From positions 16,871,218 through 16,935,217 of the forward strand of contig NC_049985.1 in assembly GCF_000003815.2 (NCBI RefSeq): 64,000 nt of DNA, read 5' to 3'. The DNA is from Branchiostoma floridae (Eukaryota > Chordata > Leptocardii > Amphioxiformes > Branchiostomatidae). Numbering within the stretch: position 1 is the stretch's first letter; every line of letters starts with the position of its first letter. Position numbers and translations under genes: made by a program. Shown here in pieces: positions 37,201-52,200 of this stretch. The notes under the pieces were generated by a model. It did no database searches. It saw only the letters and a list, made by a program, of their open reading frames with translations, and was not told the DNA's origin.

Positions 37201-40200
37201 AAGGCTTCTTCAGGACTGTCATTTGTAAAACCCCTAGGCTATATATTGGAAGAAGGCGTGTTTGTACAAATTGTGATGTTCAAACGTAAACTGATAGGGA
37301 CTCCTGCCCATTCTCTTGTAGAAACTACCCTGTATACAAGTATACAAAATGTTTACCATTTGTATGAATACTTTTAGAAGGATTTCTTGTAAAGCTCAAG
37401 CAAGCACAGGATGTAGACAGAAGGGAAAATTGGAAACCAGTCTGTAATGCTACCATGGTCCGCCCTTCAGCATTTAGGATAGGACTAGGTACACTTGGTG
37501 AACTGCAGTTCTAGCATACGTTCATAGGGGGAGTTAAAACCTGAGATGTTGCTCATGCCAGTGCTAGTGAAGCAGGGACTATGTCAGGTTCTCAGAAGCA
37601 CCAGTTCAGAGCCTTCAAGTTCAGAAAAGCCAACGTAGCTTGAGTGGATTTGATACTTGATAGTTTTTGGAGGTCCTGTGTTTGAGGAAAGCCACACCTT
37701 GAGCACCTTACAAATGTACTATAACTCAACAACAGAAGGTAGTATTCCGGTAATTGATTTTCCAATAAATTGAGTTGAAGGTGAAAGTTAACTGCCTTAT
37801 GCTGTCTTTAGATTATAACAGTATAAGTACTACTATTAGAGGGACATTTTGCTTACTGATAATCATTTTACCATCTCAAGTATAACTCTTAAGTCTTAAC
37901 TCTAAACTACATGTATGTCTGCCTATCCCAATCAGCTTTTTTAGAGGGTTAAACATACATAAGCTTTCTGAAATCATCTCTTAGGAATATAATGGCAAGA
38001 TGTATACCTTATATTAGACAATCCACAGTTGAAATGGTTTCGTTAGTTTGGCTATCAAAATAAGACCCGTTAGAACAGGATTGCCAGTAAACTAAAAGAT
38101 CCAGAACATACCAAAACATGTTGTTTGTCCTCCTCCATCTCTTTCTGTGGTTCCAGTCTTGTTTCATTTTCCACCTCTCTGTGCAGAGATCCCAGACAAT
38201 CCCTTTGTCACATAAAGCTGGGTCCAATCAATAGTGCACTCGGAGCAGCTGACACACTTGTCGTTGGCTGGACTTCCAGAACAATTTCCCCATAAAACTT
38301 CATCTCTTTCTTTACGGTTTACCACCATCACAGTAGATAGATACATGTAGAGTGGGGTTGGGTCATACAAACCAAAAATATTCGTTGAAACACAGTTTGC
38401 TACTGTGTAACATATTAGTTGTGCACCACAGTACCACAACTCTTTTTCAGTTCATGTAAGAGCAGTGTTACTGCTAGAATAGTTGGAAGGTACCATGTGT
38501 CATTAGTTTGTGGGGAGGAGCAATCCATAGTTATTTTGTATACTTTGTTATAAGCTCATTCCAAGTGATCATGTGTTTGTAATTATCATAACTTGGGGAA
38601 TAAAAGAAATGTAATAAAATCTGATTTTAACATCTTATTTGGGTTAGATAAAAGTTCCCTCTAATTTGTGGTATGTTCCAAAAAGTTCAGTCAAATAAGC
38701 CTACTGTTAAATATGGTAGGTGTTTGAGCCCACAGTCTCCAGTTTCCCAACAAGGTTATAGGTCCTGCCAGCAACTTTCCTCCTGGATTATCAAACTCAA
38801 ACCTCCCTGTGGTATCGCTTTCAGGGGGGATTAGTGAAAATTCAACACAGCTCCCAAAGTAAATTTCATTGGCTCAGGCCCCCAAGGAAGGGAGCACAGA
38901 GGTGATGGTCTGGGAAGTGTTCAGGACGAAAGTTAAAAGACATGGAACATATCCTGTTTTTCTTCAAAACTTTCAATTCCAAGGGTTTTATTCTTCGAGA
39001 AGGCAACTAAACATTTTTTTTGTTCAACTGTAAGAAAAAAAGTCATTCCTGCCTCTGTACAATACTGTATTGTGTACTATTGCTGTAATTTAAGTAAAGA
39101 AAAAAAATTCCTGGTTGAACTGAAGAAAAAAATAAGGGGGTAAAACTATGTGGCATGAAAATAGACAAAAAGTCTTACAACAAAGTTAGCAATTTTTTTT
39201 ATTGAAAGTGAAAGTGGATTTTGTATGATATTCACTTGGTACTTGTAGTCTTTTCTTCTCATCTCAGATGTTTTTCCCTCCAACAGGAAGAAATCCTTAC
39301 AAAGTATTCAATTTCTTTTTTTTTTTATTTGTAGTAAAAGTGAATTTTGTATGTTATACAGTAGTAATACTTGGTATTTGTATCTTTTCTTCTCACTTTT
39401 TAGATCTTTTCCCCTCCTTGTTCCTTGACAATTGACAGCTGCAACTCGTTTGTACTTCCCATTGTCAGAGAAATTTATACCTGGTACAAGAAGCTTGATA
39501 GATGATGTTTTCACAAGAATATATTCACCAATCTGTCTCAGGAGAAAAAAACCCTGTAAAGCCAGTCCCCACCCCTGCAATTATATGGGTCCTTGCACTG
39601 TAGCTCTTGTCTCTTCTTACCAGTAATTAACGATAACTTTAGCCCTTAAGACAGTTCTTCTTATCATGAGAGTCTTAAGTTTTCACCTCGGATTAGCCTC
39701 GTTAAAATCCTGAAATCATTATCCGCTGCCGCGTATGATGCAGAAACCCAATTATCGCATATTTGGTAGACGATTTTCAAACTCGGCATTCCTGGTCATG
39801 GTATAGTTGGTTGACATGATTTCATACTCATATTACGTTGTCTATTCAGGTGAAAATGCTCTGTTTGGTTCAATCCTTGGTGCTTACGGTTGCCCTTTGA
39901 AGTTGAGTTATAGAGCTTTGCGAGGAGATGCATGTGTGGTAGCCTGGCCTGTATCAACACTTCCTGTGTGTGAACTTGGCTTATCTGTGGGTGCACATGG
40001 TGATGTGCACAGATGTAGGCTAACAGCCACACATGGCAGGGATGCAAATATACTGTGGAGTCTTTTCTTGGTTTCACAGAATCACACTATGGTATTTCCT
40101 AGATTGAAATATGCACCAGATACTCAGGGTCAAAGACAGATCTTTGGGTTTGAAATGTAGAATAAGAACACTCAAATGAAAGACAACCCTTTTTCTACCG

Positions 40201-43200
40201 ATCTTGGACACTTTAAACTGGCTGAATTCAAATTTGTTGTGTTTTTCTCACTTTTCCTCAGGTAATTTTGCATCAATTAACTTATTTGAAATTTATTTCA
40301 TGCATCTTTCGGTGTTGTTCCAAACTAGATGTACTACTACTAGTGCTTGTGTTCTTTTACTGGCCTCAATTGGTTTGAGGCCCTCTTCTCATAAAACATT
40401 AGAAATAGAATTAGAAATGAAAAAAAAAAAAATTCTTCATCCATTTCCTACTTCTTCAAGCAAGCAACCAAGAAAATGCATTGATTTGGCTGTTTGTCCA
40501 AGTCAGAACTCATAAGAGAGAGATAAGATAGCAGCACTGGTCTTTATTTTCTTATGCCAATGTGTTTTTAAATTTTATACCCTCAGAGGTCTGGTCAGCT
40601 GTCAATTCTTATACTTCCATTTCCACTGACCTAGCTGCCCATTCAAGCGTTTCAAATTCAAAACCTTTTTTCAAGGACAAATTTTTAGACCCCCAACATA
40701 GCTTCCTGTGTAGCCTTCATATTTGTTTACAAAGGGAATTTGAAGTACCACTTCCGCTAGACATGTGAGCTAAAACATACCTGTGAGTTTCTTTTCATCA
40801 TAATAAAGTATACTGTATAGCCTTATTTCTCGACTTGGTCAGCCTTGCAATATTGGACTACCAAAAGTTTTCAACCACAACCCAAACTTTTGAACCTTTC
40901 CGCGTTATTCTTGAGGCACCCCTATAGGCTATACTAGTTGTAATCCTCCATTAAAGAATTCCCGCCCTTTTTGACCCCCCCTGCCATGTGTACCTCGCCC
41001 ATTTTGCCCCCCTCCCGTCCACATAAAAGCCTTTATCTCCCCCTAATTTACCGCCAGTGTCAGTTGTTGAAGGTCAGCTCCGTCTAAGCAGGCTGTCAGT
41101 CCGTCCCCTTGACTGTGTAGTATGCCTGTCTACGGCCAGAGGTGGCAAGTCCTCTCCCAGCTCGACATGACGCACCTCCTGTCACTGGTAACGTCCGCTT
41201 CATTTTCCTTCGCTGTCCGCCTTGTTGACGGGGGATTATCCTCGTGTTTTGGTACCGTCATACAGACTTGTCGTGCGGGAAAATTTGTCGCTCTTGGTGG
41301 GAAGTTCGGCGTAGAGGATGTGACGCTCAAGCATTCTTCATACGTGTGCAGTCTGACTTTTGAAGTCATTATTTCATTAGACATTTTACTGTCACTTCTA
41401 CTAGGCATATGGTCACTACATTGCCACTTGGCGTACGTGATTTATCGTATGATGTCAGCTTTTATGCCGACTTCAAACAGGCACGCTAAGCCCTATCGTC
41501 CACCGCTAATCCCCCGATTAGAAAGTTACAAGCGCTACAAGTGTTAGGATTTAGTAGGACGGGATCTAGGGCGATATTTACTCAGCCACAACTTTCTAGA
41601 ACGTGAAGGACAAGGTTTACGCACCGGAGACAGGCCGACGTTAAGTTGGTTTACTCCTGCGTTCATCTTAGTCAAGGACGGTGACGTTGTCTGCATTCTT
41701 GACCATATTTTCCCAAAGTGTGTTCACTGTTCATCAGAGCTGAAAATTTTTTCATCCGTTTTTGATTTAGTAGCTTCGATGTTGCACGGAATCCCGTTTG
41801 GAAGATGCTTCTCATCAATGGGGGATTAAGTCGTCAGGGGGTTCCAAACTCAAGTCCCTGGTAGCTGTCTTTAAGTTAATCCCCCCAGTTAATCATTCCG
41901 CCCCCTCTGACAGGGCGGCACAGTAGAGAAAGAAGCCCCCCTGTTGGAGTGATTCCGTCTGGTACGCTTTGTTAACCACACTTTCTTTGTGGTGTCAGTT
42001 TCCCTGTCACAATTTACCCGTCAAGTGCTCCACAGTTGACTCATTATACATCACTTAGATTATTGGTTAATTGACTTGATTAGCTTAAAGAGAGTACCTT
42101 GCCTGGAAAATGTAACTAGCACAGTGGAAATGTCATACTTGTCCAATGTGATACTTAACTTAAGTCGGTCAAAGGTAGAACTGTCAATGGTGCATTAACA
42201 ATATTTTGATGATGTTGGTAATGATGACAACAAGTTGTTTTTTGCATCAAACAATAATCATACTGTACATTTGTCATTTCTAGTATCTATAATACATTGG
42301 TTCTTTGTCCTACTATAACATCTTGTTTGTATGTCAAGAAGTCAAAAGTTATTGAGATAAATTTCATACCTGCTGCAGTCAAATGGACACCATTGCTATC
42401 TGCCTGTTGAACTGGAAATGTCCAGTCATTTTCTGATTGATATAGATGAAGGTACACTGTAACAGCTGTTGAGCCCTGTCATTCCAGTGTAGGGTGTTCA
42501 TTTTCTACAACTTACTACAAGTATAGGGGGTACGAAGTGGTGGCCATATGTACCTATGTAGCCTAGGTGTCCCTAGCATGGTCCAATATTACAATGCTAA
42601 ATATGTATAGAGGGCTTAAGAAGATATATAGGTACCGTACTGTGTAGTATCCTTTCAAGGATTTCATTTAAATATTTGAATAAATTCAGTTCTCCACAAG
42701 TCCTTTAAGATTCAGTTTTGATGCATCAATGACAACAAAGTTTAAAGAAGAATTTTGTTAACTAGCCACTATTTCTGTGGTACTTGTTTGTGGGTTTGAA
42801 AAAAAACGAGACATGTGCAATACCCTGCTGTTGGACAGGTGGTCACTGCCTGCTTTTACCAATTGTATAACTCTCTAGCCATTAAACACATACTGCCTGT
42901 GTTGCTTTTTTCTAGACATAGCCACAACAGCGCCCTCCTATATGTGATATAACGGAAGTCAATAGGGACATTTTGTAAACATGCGTGGAGTTTGTTGTGT
43001 TTGAAAATCTCTGTGTATCTTGTTTCACTGCATCTGAATCCATAGCGAAAATTACAATCAAAATGTTTTGTGAGAAACCAGAAGAAGAAATGATGTCAGT
43101 TGATTTGTAAAGTTGCAAATGTTTACACAAAAGTTATGGTTTTGCACTTTTGGATTTCATAGTTTTATACAGAGTAGGGTAGATGTGTGCATAATACTGT

Positions 43201-46200
43201 CTTATTTACTGCAAAAGATTACGGCTTGACTGTAAGGCACAATGACTCTTCGTCAGGTATTTGTAATTTTTTTACAAGAGTGATAAAAATGTACATGTAT
43301 CTATTTGTCTTTTTATTCTAGAAGGATGCTTAGTTACTTGCGTTGGTATTTTGGTATATATAAATGTATCTCGGTACAGCTATTCACTGATATAATTGCG
43401 GTTATTGAAAATGTTACGTTTTTCGTAAGGAGAAATTGGTCTGGTCAAGTGAAATCTGGCCACATGTTGTACATGTGGTGTTGTGTGTTTTATCAAACAG
43501 TTTCATTCATGTCCTGCTAGTCTGGTGGGACGTTTTCTGGGACAGAAACCAAGAATGTATTTAGTGGCAAGTTTCCAGCTTGAAAGCTTTTGAACATAAA
43601 CTGTGATAGATTACATAGTTAACTGTCATCTTATACAATTGTCATTTAAACCCTTACAGTACTACAGATGTTTGGTTTACAAATGGATATAATACAAGCA
43701 TCATCCACAGAGTAATCGGTTTATTTTGTAGATTTTAATTCTATAAATCTTCATACAATCATCAGTACCCCAAATCTAGCTTGCCCTCACCAAGACCTAC
43801 CATACTTCTATTTATTTCTTATTGTTGACCTGAACCATATATGTAATGCTAGGTCACCCTTACCAGCCTTGTCACAAACTTTTAAGAGAAGGGGGCTAAT
43901 ATATGAAAGTAGCAGGCAAGGCGCGTAGCGGCTTGCGGCGAGCCACAAAGTGGCGAGGGGGGGTAGGTACAGGAGGGAGGTGTCCCCCCCATCCTGTAGG
44001 GGGGGTCTGGGGGGCCTCCCCCTGGGAAAATTTTTAAATTTAGACCCCTAAATATGGTTTGGGGGTGTATTTTGGGTAACTTTTATTGTTATCTTTAAAT
44101 TTTGAATTGACAAAAAAATCCTGAATTTCAAAAAAATTCGGCATAGGTTCCCCGCTATGACTCCTAACCGGGGGCCAACTATCAGAAAACTGCCAGAGGT
44201 TTATCAAAACAAATTGCTGGGGGATTTTGTAACGGGAAGCACTGGACTTAAACTTTTATTTTTTGAAATTCTACCCCAAAGTAGCCGGCTGGAAAAATGT
44301 AAGTAGGCGGCTAAAATCGCCGCCTGCCGCCTTGTTTTGACAAGGCTGCCCTTACCCATTGGATAACCTATATCCGTTGCTTTTTAAGAACAGGGTATTT
44401 AGGCACATCAAGTTGAAGGGTGGTAGTTTAAACTGCAATATCCTGAAAATATGGGAATTTGGAACTAACGTCTGTCAACGTGATATCCCCAAATACGCTG
44501 TTTTTAAAAGCAACAGATATAGGTTAACGGATAAAGGTGAACTAGCGTTACTCATTCAGCTACACTACATAAATCTGAAGGGTAATGATATGATTGACAG
44601 CTGTCAGGAGCGTTATAAAATCAAGAAGAGGTGATCTGTAATGCGTCAATGTTTTTTTCAGAGCCCAGGTGCAGATGGTGGTCGTCAGTTTGATATGGAC
44701 GACTTTGACATTTTGGATGCTGAGCAGGTTAGATCAGACAACCTGATTGGCCGATACGGGTGTCTGAGTCACATCACTCTGGATATTAACCAATCAGCTT
44801 TGTAGTTTTAGACCAGACTAATGATACAGCTTGGTGGAGGGATGTGCCTCTTATGCGACCTTGGTGTTTATTTTTTTTTATGGAGATCAATCTTATAATT
44901 GGTTTAACAATTTTATTTTTCTTTTATTTTTGTTGATGTTTTTATATGCAAAGGAATTAAAACTCTAATATAAACTTAAGTAGACTACAAGTAATACTAC
45001 TAACTACGTGTATATGTATATATACACTTTACATTCAATCGGTCATATGGATGACGTCTGCAATTTTGACTATCTTGCCATTAGATTTTGCTAATCATTT
45101 TAACTTTCAACAACACAGTCACCCTACTTGTGTTGTAGTCAAAGGGCTAAGGACATCACGTAGTGGAAAAACTTTAAGGTGTGCACAGATCTGGTAGTAA
45201 AAAGGTCTTCTACAAATTCTATCACAGAAGTTATACAAAACAGGTGTATTTAGTTTTATTCCGCCAACTGTCCTAGCACTTTAGCTATGCTTACACTTGT
45301 AAAAAGGAACCAGCAATATGAAGTCAGTGTATTGCAACAGAAAACATCTATGTTTATAACACTATTTTCGAAACATTTTCATATCATTTGTTTCAGATTA
45401 TTACAGCTCAAATTCCAACTTGTGTTTTTGTATTTTCCATTGATTTAGTGGTGTTTATAAAAAGAACACTCCAATGTGGTTTTACCACATTTTGTACATT
45501 TTTTGTACATTTTACCAATTTTTGCACGTTTTGTGTCCCCAGGGGGCCGATGCTCGCTCACTGGAGCTGAAGGGTCACGTGGGGTTTGACAGTTTACCTG
45601 ACCAGCTGGTGAACAAGTCCGTGTCTGGGGGCTTCTGTTTCAACATACTGTGTGTGGGTAAGTAGGCAATCCTTCAATACAATCAAAACTGCCTAAGAAA
45701 ACCACTCGGGGGACTGAGAAAACCTGGTCTATGTCATACTGTAAAAGCAGAAACTTTTGCGGTGGTTTAATGTTCGCGGTGGCCACTTCACCTCGAATTT
45801 AAAACCACCACTAAAATTTTTCCATAGCAGTAAGATGCTACTGTGCATGGTGCTACCGCGAAAGTCCTTTTTCCTGCTACCGCAAAATTAAATCCCTGCA
45901 AACTTAAATGCATTTACAGTAGTATGTGGACAGGTGACAGGTGGTAACTATACAGGGTTGGACAAGTTTTCAAAATTCACTCCTATCGGGCAAGCACTTG
46001 AAATATGTACTTGCCCAAACCAATTTTTTACTTGTCCAAAATTCAAATGCCACTTTATATGCATTTTCACTTCCAGCAATGGAATTCTTATTATTGCCTC
46101 TATTTTTCTGTGTTGACCATTGCTTGATGTCATAACTGTGAAAAGTAACAAGATATATCAAAATCTCAATCAATGGCAAAATCTTACTTGCTGGATTGGG

Positions 46201-49200
46201 TAGGACATGCACTTGCCCGATCAGTACTTTCACTTGCCCTGAACATAAGGTCTGCTATAGACAGGATTTGTAATGCAAGGGTCAATGAGGAAAGTTATCT
46301 AAGAGACCACCAAAAAGAAAAGAATTGGTCACATTGGCCAGGTGGTCTTTGCTTAAACTTATAGGTGGTACAATATTGAAAATATCCCATTGCATGTTCA
46401 GTTCCCTTCAATCCAAGCTACAATTGCCTGGGAATTCTACAGCTTGTACATGTAATTGAAAACAGGTAAAGCTCATTAACGTTGGAGGTCAAGGTGTCTT
46501 GGTTCCTTGAAGGACCCATAGTGAGAGGGTAATGGAGTTTTAGTTACTTTTACCCACTGGAACTGACCCATGGAAGCTTTTACTTAGTAGGCTGGTAAAG
46601 AGTCACCTGTTAGACATGTAGTTCAAGGTTTTGACTTTAAAGACAGTAAAATTCAGGAATAACTTCAGAATTGATTAGCAAATACTGCATACCATTGTCA
46701 ATACTGTTCATCTAGTACATTTGTACTTTTACTTGATTGTCATTTTATGACTGTCATGCTGTTTAGCTTTCTTTAGAGAAATGAAACAGTATTTCCTTTC
46801 TCTTGGTTCAAGTTACTATTGATTTTTGATATTTTGTACAGGTGAAACAGGAGTTGGGAAGTCCACATTGATGGACACTTTGTTCAACACCCAGTTTGAA
46901 GGTTGGTCAACTAAAACTCTTTCATGGAATGGTTATCTTTGTCAGTAAGTTACTGTGCCCTGAACTGCCAAACTAATTAATAGTTAAATAGAATGATTGT
47001 AACTATAGTTTCCTTTGTTGTGTCTATTAATACGTGGTCATTTGATAAACTGAATGGTTTTGAATACAAGCAGCTTAGCTGGCAGGAACCAAATATGCAT
47101 TACTGCACTTCAGTGTGGTACATTAGGTGATATCATGTTTCGTATAGTAATGATTTTATAAAGCATAACTTTTGTAGATGTTGCCAAAGTATTTCTATTA
47201 ACGTTTCTTATGTTATACATTTCTGCTGCTATTTCAGATGAGCCAGCTGCCCATGATGTACCAGGGGTGCACCTCAAGTCTAAAACTTATGGTAAGGATG
47301 GGGGGTTGTTATAATTATAGTAATTGCTTTGACTGTTAGCTTGTACATGTAAATACTTCTCAGAGGTTTATGTTATATTGTTTGTCAATGTTGACCATGA
47401 TGAAAGGAAAATTGAAGATACTGTGGCATTGTTTTTGTCAGCCTACCTTTATGTATGTATACAACAGTTACTGCTCTTTTCCTTTCACTATTGCTACTTT
47501 TTCTCATCATATATGATTATAAACTTGCCTCAGTGTCATTGGCCCATATCCATGTTAATCCTTCACTTTCTTAAAGAAATGGCCAAATTTGCAGTTTTTT
47601 TGTCTTAAAACACATATTTATTCAGATTTGGAAAACATATTTGGGCAAACCCCTATATTTAGAGAAAGCATTTAGCCAATTAAAATATGTTTTTCCAAGA
47701 CCATAAGAGTTCTGTTGTTTCTCACAGTCAGTTGAAAATTTTGAAAATCTTATTATTAGACAAGACTTCCTGGAGATATGAAGTTTTTTTTTGTCACAGC
47801 ACTTGTTTACAAGTTCAAGTTGCATTTTTCTCAAATATCACGAGAGGTCTCTTCAAAGTCTTCAAAATCCTTTTTATCTTGCTACTTTGTACATTGTTCG
47901 TACAATTTCCACAATGATTTAAGTCCTGTTGTCCATCACTTCCAATTTTCCTTTTTTGGTAACTCCTCAGGGATGGAGCCTTTTGTCCTTTCTCCTTTCT
48001 ATATCTAACACAGCATATTAAGACTGAGACATTAGTAGTGAAACTGTGTGACCTACAGTTTAGAATGCACCAATCTGTAAACTGCATGTGTCAGTGACTC
48101 TTCTCTCCTTCTGCACACTCATGCTTGCCATAGCTCAGGGCGCCTCCTTTTTAATGTTCCGCAGAGGTACGTGTTGCCTTCAGGGACTGAGGGCTCCTTC
48201 TCTGTCTACTTTACGTTGCGACGTTTTCCTTTTCTTGCTTTGCTCTACACATGTACTACTACTAGTCTCTACCAGACTGACTACACTGGCTGTTACAGGG
48301 AGAACTAAAAAGGCAACATTTAAAAAAAATGCAGAACGTTTTCCATCTAGCCTTGTTACCCTACTTGAATACCATTAAGCTCGCCCCAAAGTAGTGTGTG
48401 CGAGTGAAAAAAAAAGAATTGGGGCTATGAATGGGGGTATCTGAATAGTCTGATGTGATAGCCAGCCAAGGTAGACAGCCCTGTCTTTTCCATAAACCTT
48501 TTCTGCTAGGAATAAGAAAGCACCAGCAAAAACAATTGACACCTTGATTGACACCAGAAAGAATCTGTTTTCATAAGAGAGTACATGTAGATACATTGTA
48601 TCTTCATCTGTTGAAGACTATACAAGTGTGTACAAAAATCCTACCTTGTCACTACTAAGTTACAATGTCAAACCCTTTGTTAGACTATGATTTACATTTG
48701 AACAGTTTTGCATAATTAACTCCCCTGTACTTTGTGATCAGTCTGTAGTTGTGTTGAGTGGCAGTCCAGTTACTAGAGGTTCTTGACATATACTAGGTAG
48801 TTAAATCAGGGCGGGTAAATGTTTTGGTATTTCTTCATGATTTGAATGTTGTCTTCAAACACAGAGATTCAAGAAAGCAACGTGAGACTGAAACTGAACA
48901 TTGTGTACACTGTCGGCTTTGGAGACCAGATCAACAAGGAAGACAGGTATTAATTGAAGGATAAGATATATGTACAATACATCATTCCAGTGTTCTAGCC
49001 AGCATGAAATATTTTTTTGTTCCCTGGATTTTGAATGGGAATCCTGTTGAAGGCACAATGATCCTAGGGGGGTCTGGGAAAACTTTGAAATCTAGAACCT
49101 CTGAAATGCTATTTCCTTTATTTTGAGAGGCAAATTTTGCTGGTAGACAAAGCTTGGTTCAATTAATATCAGTGTATATGCTGATTTTTGTTCGACACAG

Positions 49201-52200
49201 AGAATGGAATGGGCAAAATTTTTGTCTGTCCCCAGCAGCAAAATTCCATCAAAGGATGGACGCTGGCTATAACCCGTCGTCAATCTGTTCACAGGTGTCA
49301 TTCTTAATTTGGAAAAATTTTCAACCCATCTTTAGGGCTGGTGGAATAAGTTTGGTGACTAAAAGTAAGACAATGTTGAAAAAGTGTTATTAAAGTGCCC
49401 TTGTTCTTCACTATAAATTCTACTTTGTTCTTGAAATTTACTTGGACCCGTAAGCCCCAAAATATACAATGTACCGCTACCTCTAGTTGTTGTATGTACA
49501 TGTACATGTAGTAGATTCTCACGTAATGTTCTTCCCTTTCCGTCCACAGTTACAAGCCCATAGTAGAGTACATAGACCAACAGTTTGAGAACTACCTCCA
49601 GGAGGAGTTGAAGATCAAGCGAGGACTGCACATGTACCACGACACACGTGTACACGCCTGTCTCTACTTCATCACACCCACTGGGCACTCGTAAGTGTAA
49701 CACTCATACAGGGGTTTGCTGGGGGCAGATTGTATTGAGTAAAACATGGATGTCTAGTCACAAGGCTCGAAATACCACCTGCATATGCAGGTTAGTGCAG
49801 GTAAATTTGGACCTGTGCAGGTATTTCTGGTGTCTACCTGCACCTAACCTGCACTGGTCCATATACTGGGTTTTATACAGAAATGTCCTATGATGTAGGT
49901 GTATATGGAATGTTAGTAGCTGCATTGACTGTTATCATCTATAAAGTATAAAAGAAAAAGCAATGCTAATAACAATGGTTCCTGAACAATTTTAGTATGA
50001 TCCATTCTTCCTAAATTCAGAGTGGTGCAGGTGAAATTTGTCTAGTGCATGTAATTTTACATGTTACCTGCACCAGTGCAGGTATGCAGAAAAAAGTATT
50101 TCAAGCCCTGAGTCAGATTTGGAACCTAATATATGCTGAATAAGAAACTTGTAACATACAATGTAGATAACGTTTTTGATGGTTACAGGTTCTTGTAACT
50201 GGTTACAATTGTAAAGAACTGATGACTGTCATATGCTTGCAGATTAAAATCCTTGGACTTGGTAACAATGAAGAAACTTGACTCAAAGGTAAGTACCCTA
50301 GAGACCACTTTTGATTATACAGATCATAATACAACAATGTTTGCCTAGGTGTGGCTAATAGAAATATTCAATTAATGTCTCACAGACACTGAAGAGATCT
50401 TTGTAGTTTCTGTGGATTATGAATTATCATATACTATTAGATGCTTTAAATCCTGTCATCGGATTGTTCTCTTTGAGCAATTTCTGCATGTTAAGAAATT
50501 AAAAAGCTTTTAAACCTGTATTTTGAAGATGTTTTGAATTTTTCCCTGTAGGTGAACATCATCCCCATCATAGCAAAGGCAGACACGATATCCAAGAATG
50601 AGCTGCACAAGTTCAAGATCAAGGTATTTGATTTATACAAGTACACTGTATTTCTACATTCGTATGAGGGAGGTTTAGTTGTTAGACCTTAACTATTAAA
50701 ATCTTTTTACATAAAAGAACCCAAAACACTTATTCAGAGTAGGAAAGACCCAAACTGCTTTGCCAAAGCACGAGTAGTAGTGAAGCCACACTGTACTACT
50801 ACTTCTACCACTGTACTGCCTCAATGTAATCATGGAGACCCTTTAATCTTTAATGAAGGATGAACCAGTATTTTGGAACAAATGCTAGACACATGATTTC
50901 TGCTTCTTTGCACTTAACAAAGTCAAACTTCAGTGATCATCTTCAATGTTGACTTACAATCAAATCTTTCAGATCAGATCAAGTATTGTTGATTACCTGG
51001 TTCCTGTTTTTGACTACAAGATGGAAGTGTGTAATTGTTGTTGCTGTCTCCAGATCATGAGTGAGTTAGTGAGCAATGGAGTCCAGATCTACCAGTTCCC
51101 TACAGATGACGAGACAGTGGCTGAACTCAACGCTACCATGAATGTGAGTCTTACTCTAGATTTACAAGTCATTAAACTTTCACTCGTATAAGATTTCATT
51201 CTCTAAACCTTCTCTGTAATGCCTCTGCCTGGAACAGTGTATGACCTAAAGTTATAGCATTGTGGAGGACAAATCACAGTACACGTGTAGTGATGTACTG
51301 TAAATTGATTCATGTCATTTTGTGGGGTATTTTGAGGCATTTTATTTTAGCTGAAACAATTTTGAAGTACAGTAGTAAAGGAATGGAAATACAAATTCTT
51401 AATGTTATGAATGTTCGGTTGAGAGGTCAATTGTCACTGAAAAATGCAGAAGTAAGATAACCGCAAAAATTTTACGATTTACTGTATAATGGCTTTGCGC
51501 ATACCTTTGGTTGGTTGAGCATTTGTAACCATGACTGGTTGTATTGCAGGGCCACTTGCCATTCGCAGTTGTTGGGAGTACAGATGAAGTGAAGGTGGGA
51601 AACAAGATGGTGAGAGCCAGGGTGTACCCATGGGGTACTGTACAAGGTGAGATATCACATGAGATGAAAAACACAATGGCCAGGAGTGTTTCAGCTATCC
51701 ATATACCTTAGGTATTACTAGCCCGGCTACCATCCAGATAGTAGTTAAAACCCAACAAGATTTTTTTATACACTATATACAGTCGCTTCTCTGCTATTCC
51801 ATCTAGGAACCATGACATCTCTAACGCCTGCAATTGTCCAAATTTTGGACGAGGGTGCTGATTAGTCCATAAACTTGAGCGATAAAAGGAATGGGATCAA
51901 GAGCTCATTCAAATGCTAGGCATTCCAACACCTGAAACACCCTCTCTCCGCTTATTGTTGAAATGCTGGTTCTAACGAGCACTCTAGAACTGTAAAAAAA
52001 AACGTAAAAAGGAGAGTCGTGAGCATGATTTGTGTTTATTTCTAGGTACTATATGTTTTTATTTTTCGTTTCCTAAAACAGCTCGGCCGGGACCTGGTTG
52101 GAAATGTGACAATAGCTAAGATAGGCATTAGAGAGTGAAAAGATAAGTGAGTTATCATATGTATGCATTGCATCATCATCTGCAAATGTGGCACTTTTCC

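Larger units (their letters stand above)
31317..44661 (+). other. Septin intron 1 (13.3 kb)
   Basis: Apart from the repeats and the possible alternative first exon listed separately, this long intron contains only short AT-rich ORFs without recognisable domains. Long first introns often hold regulatory elements; none can be pointed to without comparison with other species. Confidence 0.5.

Noticed and set aside
38009-38439. Minus-strand ORFs with several cysteines ([17 protein letters not shown])
   Set aside because: No complete Cys-rich domain pattern, no signal peptide and no splice support.
47378-48378. Several short plus-strand ORFs rich in Phe, Leu and Ser in a septin intron
   Set aside because: Typical of T-rich intron sequence; no conserved motif and they lie between confirmed septin exons.
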